The notes beneath the pieces are model-generated. The model saw only the letters and a program-made list of their open reading frames with translations. It was not told the DNA's origin and did not search any database. Of a stretch of DNA of 11,104 bases, positions 6,459 to 11,104 are shown piece after piece. Positions within the stretch are counted from its first letter, which is position 1. Each line of letters opens with the position of its first letter. A program made the position numbers and the translations under genes. The DNA is from Streptomyces sp. NRRL B-1347 (GTDB lineage: Bacteria; Actinomycetota; Actinomycetes; Streptomycetales; Streptomycetaceae): assembly GCF_000720325.1 (NCBI RefSeq), contig NZ_JOJM01000128.1:1-11104 (forward strand). Direction: 5' to 3'.

Positions 6459-6899
6459 GTGCCGAAGCGTGTTCTTGCTCCATCGAAGAAGTGCGTGTGT
6501 CCCGAGTGCGGGACCCCGACGAAGGCGAGCTTGCGCAGCGGCCGCCTGTACGAGCACACCGCTCCAGAAGGCACCACCCCTTGCCCGAAGTCGGGGGCTG
6601 TGGTCGTGGCCGGCCCCGAGCTGGTGAACAGCTACGAGTGCGCGTGCGGAACCTGGGCCCGGATCACGAGCAAGGGCACGCTCGCCCGTCACTCTATGCC
6701 GGAAGGCCAGGGGTGCCCGCTGTCCGGAGAACCGATCGAGACACCGGTGGCCAGGGAACGTCCCCGGCGCGTTGATGGCCCGCTGCGTATGGTGCCGCCG
6801 GCGCCCACCGAGGGGTGGGCGAAGCCCGTCACAGGGGGCAATGGCTCCAGCGTGTACGCGATTCCCGCCGGGCTGCCCGGTCACGGGCGCCGCCGCTAG
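6459..6899 (+). CDS. Small protein with a duplicated Cys/His (zinc-ribbon-like) motif
   Basis: A 146-residue protein starting at GTG 6459, chosen because a GGAGG-type site (GTGGAGGGTGACGGC) precedes it. It carries two copies of one module: CVCPECG...LRSGRLYEHTAPEG..PCPKSG (residues about 12-46) and YECACGTW...SKGTLARHSMPEG..CPLSG (about 59-90). The shared pattern is a Cys pair, G-x-L, His, P-E-G, then C-P-x-S-G, which gives three or more Cys plus one His per repeat, enough to bind one zinc each. The remaining 55 residues are basic and Pro-rich without motifs. There is no signal peptide. It lies 40 bases after the DciA-like gene. A nucleic-acid-binding role on the same replicon is plausible but inferred. 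The family is not one I can name. Confidence 0.7.
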   Translation: MPKRVLAPSKKCVCPECGTPTKASLRSGRLYEHTAPEGTTPCPKSGAVVVAGPELVNSYECACGTWARITSKGTLARHSMPEGQGCPLSGEPIETPVARERPRRVDGPLRMVPPAPTEGWAKPVTGGNGSSVYAIPAGLPGHGRRR

Positions 6900-7228
6900 C
6901 GCGGGAGGCAGGAGCTCCCCTTCGGGGTTGGTGACGCGCCGCTGCTCGCGGGCGCGCGCCGATGCTGGGCCGGGCCGTGCAGCACGCCGCCGATGATGAA
7001 GGCGACGAGGGTCAGGACCGAGAGCCAGGCGACGGTGCTCGTCTGGGCCCAGGTGCCGTCGGCAGCGGGCTCGGAGTGTGCCTAGATGTACCTGGTGATG
7101 AGGACCACTTCAGCGGTCGGGCTCTCGACCCGGAACACGGCCGTAGGCGGAAGGACGAACGAGGGGGACAGGCCTTCGCTACGCCGACGGGGTGCAGCCC
7201 TCGAAGTGGGCACCGCGCCTCGATCTGA
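6896..7228 (-). pseudogene. Small membrane-protein gene interrupted by one amber codon
   Basis: On the minus strand one frame is open from 7228 to a TAG at 6896-6898 except for a single TAG at 7082-7084. Before the amber codon it reads LSPSFVLPPTAVFRVESPTA and then EVVLITRYI. After it comes AHSEPAADGTW and then a clear transmembrane helix, TVAWLSVLTLVAFIIGGVLH, followed by a basic tail. Third positions after the amber are almost all G or C, which supports former coding use. A CAG-to-TAG change would explain the break. The best start would be GTG near 7210, without an obvious ribosome-binding site. Its terminal TAG overlaps the TAG of the convergent Cys/His gene within the same CTAG. I do not recognise the family. 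Confidence 0.45.
6917..6927. terminator. Weak hairpin between convergent gene ends
   Basis: CCCC-TTC-GGGG lies 18 bases after the Cys/His gene stop. It is short and without a T-run, and it lies inside the decayed minus-strand frame. It is the only hairpin I see that could end the DciA-like/Cys-His transcript. Confidence 0.2.
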
Positions 7229-7247
7229 TCATTCAGCGCGTCAGTTC

Positions 7248-7253
7248 TAATAC
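7248..7253 (+). promoter_or_regulatory. Candidate -10 box for the collagen-like operon
   Basis: TAATAC lies 42 bases before GTG 7296, in the most AT-rich stretch of the gap. No convincing -35 is found 16-18 bases upstream (CTGATC is the nearest). Apart from this and the decayed minus-strand gene, I see nothing in 6900-7295. Confidence 0.3.
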
Positions 7254-7295
7254 GGGAGTCTCTCTTCTTCCTGTGCATGGCGCGGAGGTCTACCC

Positions 7296-8417
7296 GTGGC
7301 GGGCTTCACCGACATCACCGGCACAAAGACGTTCAGATTCAACTCCGTAGGGTCCACGAAGCTGGTCAGCGTGGGCGGCGCGCAGTCCATCAAGATCCGA
7401 ATCGCCATCACGGCGAACCCCAATCCGCGGGGCGATCTTGTTTTGCAGCTGCGAGGGCACTCCATCACTGGCCCCAATCCCCCCTTGCGAGTGCCCGCCG
7501 ATGGACGCCCTCATGTAGTGACCTGGGAGCGTATAAAGCCCGGCTTGTACTCGGTCGAGCTGAAGAACAGCGAGCCGATTCCAAACGGCAAGTTCAAGAC
7601 TGGCAGCTATGCGGTCTTCAGCGATGCGCCCGACAGTGAATGGTTCGAGCTGGGTGTCGAAGGCCCAGGAGTCGAGCGGGCCGTGCTTGGGGCTATGGGC
7701 CAATTCGGTCAGCGGGGAGACGTCGGGCCGCAGTTCGGCATTCGGGGAAACGTCGGGGTGACCGGAAGCGTCGGCGAGATTGGCGATATCGGGCCGGGAG
7801 GCGGACCCACCGGACCCAGCGGGCCTGTCGGCGTACGGGGGCAGCGCGGGGATCTCGGCCAGGCAGGCGTTCTGGGACAGCACGGAGACCAGGGGCAGTT
7901 TGGACTACTCGGGCACGGCCCACACGGCCAGACCGGAGCCGCGGGTGTACGGGGACCTTCCGGTAGGGCGGGCGAGAGGGGTCAGTCCGGTCAGTCAGGC
8001 CACCAAGGACAGGGTGGGCACGGCGGACAGGGTGGACACGGCGGGCAACGCGGCGCTGTAGGTGATGAGGGACCCCGTGGGCCGCACGGCGACGTTGCCG
8101 TCCATGGAGATGAGGGCCAGAGAGGCAGCCACGGCACCAGCGGGTCCGGCGGTAGCCACGGCACCAGCGGCACCGGCGGCACCAGCGGGTCCGGCGGCAC
8201 TGGCGGGTCTGGCGGTAGCCACGGCACCGGCGGCAGCCACGGTAGTCACGGCACCAGCGGCAGCCACGGTAGTCACGGCACCAGCGGGTCCGGCGGCACC
8301 GGAGGGTCCGGCGGCACCGGAGGGTCCGGCGGCACCGGAGGGTCCGGCGGCACCGGAGGGGCCGGCGGCACCGGAGGGGCCGGCGGCATCATTCGGCGTG
8401 CGCAACGGCATCGTTAG
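7296..8417 (+). CDS. Collagen-like Gly-X-Y repeat protein
   Basis: A 373-residue protein starting at GTG 7296, with GGAGG 7 bases upstream. Residues 1-130 form a beta-rich domain (KTFRFNSVGSTKLVSVGG, SIKIRIAITA, GLYSVELKNSEPIPNG) with no signal peptide or membrane helix. Residues about 132-364 are Gly-X-Y triplets, with a one-residue slip at GLLGHGPHGQ and a Gly loss at GDVAVHG. The repeat has two compositions: up to about 275 it is mixed, with some Pro, Gln, Arg and Asp (GPSGPVGVRGQRGDLGQAGV); after that it is only Gly, Ser, Thr, His and Ala (GSHGSHGTS, GSGGTG). The tail IIRRAQRHR is basic. Bacterial collagen-like proteins form surface or spore-coat triple helices; low Pro makes this half unusual. 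It lies 13 bases before the next gene and is first in a three-gene operon. The cellular location is unclear because no export signal is visible. Confidence 0.88.
   Translation: MAGFTDITGTKTFRFNSVGSTKLVSVGGAQSIKIRIAITANPNPRGDLVLQLRGHSITGPNPPLRVPADGRPHVVTWERIKPGLYSVELKNSEPIPNGKFKTGSYAVFSDAPDSEWFELGVEGPGVERAVLGAMGQFGQRGDVGPQFGIRGNVGVTGSVGEIGDIGPGGGPTGPSGPVGVRGQRGDLGQAGVLGQHGDQGQFGLLGHGPHGQTGAAGVRGPSGRAGERGQSGQSGHQGQGGHGGQGGHGGQRGAVGDEGPRGPHGDVAVHGDEGQRGSHGTSGSGGSHGTSGTGGTSGSGGTGGSGGSHGTGGSHGSHGTSGSHGSHGTSGSGGTGGSGGTGGSGGTGGSGGTGGAGGTGGAGGIIRRAQRHR
8286..8390 (+). repeat. 18-bp tandem repeat in the collagen-like gene
   Basis: Nearly six copies of an 18-base unit GGGTCCGGCGGCACCGGA encode GSGGTG, at 8286, 8304, 8322 and 8340, then variants with GCC for TCC at 8358 and 8376. 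A second repeat just before it (about 8227-8280) is a 27-base unit encoding GSHGSHGTS. Such tracts change length by slippage. Confidence 0.85.
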
Positions 8418-8430
8418 AGGCGAGCAATCG

Positions 8431-8940
8431 ATGGACGTGGTCATTACAGGCTTGTTGCTGGTCTGGTTCCTACTCAGCGTCGTCGTTCAGATCCGGCGCC
8501 CTCGCGTGCTCGCCTTGCGCACACATGACCGGTTCCGGCTATTGCCGGCCTGGAACCTCTTCGCTCCGCGGCCGATCGTCAGCGACTACTTCGTCAGCTT
8601 CCGCACCTGGGACAACCCAGATGCGCCACCGTCCTCGTGGCAGCGGTTGCCCTTCCCTGGCTCACGGCGGCTGTTGGACGGAATCGTCAACCGGCACAGA
8701 CGTTCGTCGAAGACCCACTGGGACAGTGCTCACGACATCGTCATGGCATTTGAACAATCCGGGCAGCCGATCCCTGTGTCGGATCCGGCCTACCTTCGAC
8801 TTCTCGGCTGCGCCACCAGCCAGGCCCGCGCCATCCCGAAAGCCACCACCGTCCAGTTCAGGATTAGTTGCATCCGCGGCCACCACCTGTCCAACGCGAC
8901 CGAGATCGCGTGGTTCGAGTCCAACAGGCATCACGTCTGA
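8431..8940 (+). CDS. One-TM protein with W-NLFAP motif (DUF5819/SdpA-like), HTTM partner
   Basis: A 169-residue protein. An N-terminal helix VVITGLLLVWFLLSVVVQ (residues about 3-20) anchors it. It is followed by RFRLLPAWNLFAPRPIVSDY and FVSFRTWDN, then a soluble, positively charged region. The W-x-LFAP-x-P motif followed by a beta strand is typical of DUF5819-type and SdpA-like partners that are encoded beside HTTM/SdpB membrane proteins. SdpA and SdpB are known to be needed for maturation of the SdpC toxin in Bacillus subtilis. ATG 8431 has GAGG 10 bases upstream. The same frame is open back to 8062, but that is an off-frame reading of the collagen repeats. Its TGA overlaps the ATG of the next gene by one base (TGATG), so the pair is translationally coupled. 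The exact family is inferred from the motif and context. Confidence 0.7.
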   Translation: MDVVITGLLLVWFLLSVVVQIRRPRVLALRTHDRFRLLPAWNLFAPRPIVSDYFVSFRTWDNPDAPPSSWQRLPFPGSRRLLDGIVNRHRRSSKTHWDSAHDIVMAFEQSGQPIPVSDPAYLRLLGCATSQARAIPKATTVQFRISCIRGHHLSNATEIAWFESNRHHV

Positions 8941-9899
8941 TGTGGGGTTACCACGACGCTGCAGTCGTTCTCGACCTTGCAGGCCGACTGGCCTGCCTGG
9001 CAGTGATCCAGAACGCCGTGCATAACCTGCTCGTCGCCCGCGAGACCGGGCCCGGACGGCTCCTGGACTGGCGCATCACGGCACTGGCCACTCAGAAGAA
9101 CCGGGCTGAGGACATTGCGCACCGTCTGGGTCTGGGATCACCGGGACCTCGCAGGATGTGTGTACTGGCTGTCAGCCAGATCGTCCTGGCAACAGCAGGC
9201 CTGGTTAGTCCCCGAAACATGTGGATCTTCGCTGGGCTCTTCGTCATCGAGGTCCTTACCCTGCCTCTGATCAGAACCGGGCTCGATGGAGCGGACGAGA
9301 TCCTCAGGCTTGTCATCATCGTGTCCGTACTGCGCAACCTCAGCGACTCCGCCATCGTCCAGCTCGCCGCTGCAGCCTTCCTCGGCGGGCAAGCCGCTCT
9401 GGCATACCTGACCGCCGGCCTGTCCAAGACCCAGTCGATTATGTGGTGGGACTCATCCGGCCTGCGCGGTATCGCGGCAACCGAGTACTTTGGCGCACGA
9501 CCCATGGCCCGCCTGCTGGACCGCCACACCAACACTGCACGTCTCCTCTCCTGGACGATCGTGGCTTGGGAGTCGCTCTTCGCACTGGCCCTCCTGGCTC
9601 CCCGTGAAATCACCCTCGCCGCCCTCGCTATCGGCCTCGTTTTCCACCTCAGCTGTGCCTTCGGCATGGGGCTGGATGCCTTCCTCCTCCCCTTCGCCGC
9701 CACGTACCCGTGTGTACTGGTCATCCAGGACTGGCTCTCTGATCACCTGAGCGCAGTCGAACGCACCGGTATCGCCGGGGCCGCGGCCTGCGCCATCATC
9801 GGCTTTGCAGCCTTCAACCTCGGCCAAGAGCGCCAGATCGCCTGGTCAGCCGCGATGCCCGAAACCCGGTCGACGATCACCGCACCTGCTGGCGAGTGA
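8940..9899 (+). CDS. HTTM / SdpB-like polytopic membrane protein
   Basis: A 319-residue protein with about seven hydrophobic helices, among them LAVSQIVLATAGLV (about 76-89), the segment MWIFAGLFVIEVLTLPLI (94-111), LRLVIIVSVL (122-131), LAAAAFLGGQAALAYLTAGL (142-161), LSWTIVAWESLFALALLA (203-220) and TLAALAIGLVFHLSCAFGMG (225-244). AYLTAGLSK followed by WWDSSGLRGIAATEYF and the conserved helix His near 236 fit the HTTM family, which includes SdpB and the membrane half of vitamin K-dependent gamma-carboxylase. No catalytic carboxylase C-terminal domain is present. ATG 8940 is chosen because it overlaps the previous stop as TGATG and the frame upstream overlaps the previous gene. It is last in the operon. 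A role in processing or exporting the collagen-like protein is inference. Confidence 0.75.
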   Translation: MWGYHDAAVVLDLAGRLACLAVIQNAVHNLLVARETGPGRLLDWRITALATQKNRAEDIAHRLGLGSPGPRRMCVLAVSQIVLATAGLVSPRNMWIFAGLFVIEVLTLPLIRTGLDGADEILRLVIIVSVLRNLSDSAIVQLAAAAFLGGQAALAYLTAGLSKTQSIMWWDSSGLRGIAATEYFGARPMARLLDRHTNTARLLSWTIVAWESLFALALLAPREITLAALAIGLVFHLSCAFGMGLDAFLLPFAATYPCVLVIQDWLSDHLSAVERTGIAGAAACAIIGFAAFNLGQERQIAWSAAMPETRSTITAPAGE

Positions 9900-9903
9900 A
9901 CAG

Positions 9904-9933
9904 GGACGGCAGAGGAGCAGTCGACGGCCGTCC
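9904..9933 (+). terminator. Inverted repeat after the collagen-like operon
   Basis: GGACGGC (9904-9910) pairs with GCCGTCC (9927-9933) across a 16-nt loop, starting 5 bases after the HTTM stop. It has no T-tract. The position fits a factor-independent or attenuating hairpin. Bases 9934-10040 hold nothing else I can identify. Confidence 0.3.
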
Positions 9934-10040
9934 AGGCCGACTCCCCATTCAGCGAGGCTCGGTATGGCGTCTGCGCTCCACCACCGCCGTGCTCGCCTAT
10001 CTCTTCCGGGCGACCGGGGAAGCGCTTTCGGCCGCCCGCA

Positions 10041-10094
10041 GCAGCCATCGCCTCGCAACTGCCCGACCGAGTGCAGGCGGTCGCCTTCCACGCG
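10041..10094 (+). pseudogene. 54-bp fragment of the DciA-like gene
   Basis: 52 of 54 bases are identical to 5813-5866 of the DciA-like gene, coding for AAIASQLPDRVQAVAFHA there. Homology stops abruptly at both ends: on the left at unrelated sequence after 10040, and on the right at the end of the IS481-type element. The near identity implies recent duplication or gene conversion, unlike the diverged copy at 2-385. Confidence 0.85.
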
Positions 10095-11011
10095 TGAGGG
10101 TGTGAGGTCCCGCGAGATCTTTGACGGTTTGGCTTCACGACATGCTGGACGTCACCGGTAGATGCTGGACGGTTTTGTCGCCGGGAGATGTTGGACAGGT
10201 GGCTATGTGGCCCGGTGGACAGCGGCTCGGTACTGGCGGATGGGGCGGTTGCTCTTGCGTGGGTGGGTGGAGATCTCGACGTCGCCGTCCATGACGCGAA
10301 AGATGGTGTCCTCGACGATGACCGTCACGATCTTGCCGAAGTGCGTGCGGCCGACTCGGAGCTTTTGCCCGCCGACCATGATCCGCCCGTCAGGCGGCAC
10401 TTTGCGCTGTGCCCGCAGTGGCTGGGCCGTGGGAGGCACGACCGCGGTGCGCGGGCTGCGGGCACCACTGAGCTTGACACGCAGTTCAGGTGCGATGGGT
10501 GCGGGCAGGGTCTTGACGACTCGGCCGTCGGTGATGACGTGCATCAGCTGGCCGTCGAAGCGCAGGACGACCTGTTGTCCGGCGAGATGGGCGGCGAGGG
10601 TCACGCGCTGGCCGCCGAGGCCGACGTCTCCGTCGCGTCCGACCAGGCGGTCGACCTCGACGATGCGTGGGGCCTTCGCCCCGCTCGGCAAAGCCGCAGC
10701 GGCGGGTTCAGGGCCGGCGACACGGCCGCCCCGCTGGATCAGGTTATGGAGATCGTCCGCGGTCAGGGTGGAGGGGCGGGTGCGGACGTGGTCGCCGTCG
10801 ATGAACACGTGAACGCTGCGTTCGTCGGCCCAGACGGTGGCGACGCGGTTGCCCAGGGCGGCCGCGAACTTGATCTGCTGGTTGTTGGGCAGACACAGCC
10901 TGCCGACCGGTGACAGCGCGGTTTCGAACTCCACGGCACGGACGCGGGATTGGTCTGCCGGTGTCCGCGGTGGCGGCAGCGGCATCGCAGGCTGTGCGGC
11001 CAGCAGTGAGG
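10095..11011 (-). mobile_element. IS481-type insertion element, transposase 3' half only
   Basis: The right boundary is where the DciA-like fragment breaks off (10094/10095). It includes the end-proximal repeats (10116-10196) and the C-terminal array of a transposase (10203-about 11011). The other end and the catalytic part were removed when the IS3-family element inserted at about 11012. The boundary could be up to six bases further right, at TGTGAGG (10101). Confidence 0.55.
10116..10196. repeat. Four imperfect direct repeats near the element end
   Basis: GATCTTTGACGGTTT (10116), CATGCTGGACGTCAC (10141), GATGCTGGACGGTTT (10161) and GATGTTGGACAGGTG (10187) share GAT-x-x-TGGAC. Starts are 25, 20 and 26 bases apart. 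Multiple spaced copies near an element end are typical of transposase-binding sites. Confidence 0.6.
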
Positions 11012-11042
11012 TGACCCCCGGAGTGTGGACACAGGGGTTCAT
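10203..11042 (-). pseudogene. IS481-type transposase C-terminal region, catalytic part lost
   Basis: The frame encodes about 270 residues of element sequence. Three related beta-rich modules stand in series: VGRLCLPNNQQIKFAAALGN with HVFIDGDHVRTRP; DVGLGGQRVTLAAHLAGQQV with LMHVITDGRVVKTLP; and IMVGGQKLRVGRTHFGKIVT with FRVMDGDVEISTHPRK. The last two are the paired modules that follow the DDE domain in actinobacterial IS481-type transposases. No DDE catalytic residues are present. The first 12 codons (MNPCVHTPGVTS) are translated IS3-family end sequence, so the apparent start at 11042 is a fusion product. Its ATG overlaps the IS3 transposase stop as ATGA, which would allow coupled translation of the remnant. 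It could alternatively be read as a stand-alone protein, but the broken N-terminus argues against that. Confidence 0.65.
11012..11032. repeat. Probable terminal inverted repeat of the IS3-family element
   Basis: TGACCCCCGGAGTGTGGACA starts with the TG expected of IS3-family ends and contains GTGTGGACA, common in actinobacterial members. It sits just after the transposase stop. The partner repeat is outside the window. Confidence 0.5.
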
Positions 11043-11104
11043 GCTGCGAGTGTGAGTCTATGTCCTCGCTGGTGCTGCTGTTCGAAGTCGACGGGTGAGA
11101 GGTA
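11039..11104 (-). CDS. IS3-family transposase OrfB, C-terminal end (partial)
   Basis: The last 21 codons read YLSPVDFEQQHQRG and then HRLTLAA-stop. YLSP(V/I)(D/E)FE is the characteristic end of the IS3-family OrfB integrase-type transposase, which carries out DDE-type cut-and-circularise transposition. Only this tail is in the window, so intactness cannot be judged. Its stop overlaps the ATG of the truncated IS481-type frame as ATGA. Confidence 0.8.
   Translation of the reverse strand, partial: YLSPVDFEQQHQRGHRLTLAA

Larger units (their letters stand above)
11012..11104 (-). mobile_element. End of an IS3-family element (continues past the window)
   Basis: It begins with the TG-starting terminal sequence at 11012 and contains the last 21 codons of an OrfB transposase. 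It has cut into the IS481-type transposase gene. The other end lies outside, so the target duplication cannot be checked here. Confidence 0.6.

Noticed and set aside
5952..6884. Minus-strand ORF of 310 codons
   Set aside because: Shadow of the DciA-like and Cys/His genes. Arg/Pro/Ser-rich and no motif.
8127..8390. CRISPR-like array from regular repeats
   Set aside because: Repeats are contiguous 18- and 27-base coding units without unique spacers.
8062..8430. Ala/Pro-rich N-terminal extension (APAAPAAPAG...) of the SdpA-like gene
   Set aside because: It is the +1 frame of the collagen repeats, which has no stops because of the repeat unit. ATG 8431 follows the collagen stop with its own ribosome-binding site and TM start.
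7995..8444. Minus-strand Ala/Gly/Pro repeat ORF
   Set aside because: Antisense reading of the collagen-like repeat. The + frame has Gly-X-Y phase, a structured N-terminal domain and an operon partner.

Overview
High GC, near-uniform G/C third codon positions and the gene families present (class III LanKC, DUF6461, DUF721/DciA-like paralogs) point to an actinomycete, most likely Streptomyces. The window reads as an accessory region: a linear plasmid, an integrated element or a chromosome arm. There are no rRNA, tRNA or core metabolic genes. Instead there are cargo modules, decayed genes and insertion-sequence debris.

Layout. 1-385 (+): C-terminal half of a DUF721/DciA-like protein cut by the window edge. 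397-1467 (-): intact DUF6461 protein. About 1515-1920 (+): decayed, internally deleted DciA-like copy. 2016-4661 (-): class III lanthipeptide module, made of a LanKC synthetase that is frameshifted near its cyclase C-terminus, then a 32-residue precursor with a perfect class III leader motif but no Cys and no Ser. About 4857-5530 (+): 5'-truncated, twice-frameshifted gene of unknown role, running into the full DciA-like gene (5531-6418) and a small protein with a duplicated Cys/His motif (6459-6899). 6896-7228 (-): membrane-protein gene broken by one amber codon. 7296-9899 (+): compact three-gene operon encoding a collagen-like Gly-X-Y protein, a one-TM protein with a W-NLFAP motif (DUF5819/SdpA-like) and an HTTM/SdpB-like polytopic membrane protein. 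10041-10094: a 54-bp DciA-like gene fragment cut by the end of an IS481-type element. That element carries a transposase C-terminal module array (10203-about 11011) and is itself cut by an IS3-family element (11012 to the window end).

How the parts relate. DciA-like sequences, all on the + strand, sit between every cargo module: DUF6461, lanthipeptide, then Zn-protein/collagen operon. This suggests that paralogous copies acted as recombination or insertion points during assembly of the region. The lanthipeptide module has no transporter or protease in the window, and its synthetase frame is broken. It is either decaying, a sequencing error in a G-rich run, or dependent on genes elsewhere. The least described intact system is the collagen-like / DUF5819-SdpA-like / HTTM-SdpB-like operon. 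By analogy with SdpAB, which mature the SdpC toxin, and with HTTM relatives of gamma-carboxylase, the two membrane proteins could modify or export the collagen-like protein. That functional link is inference from gene order alone.
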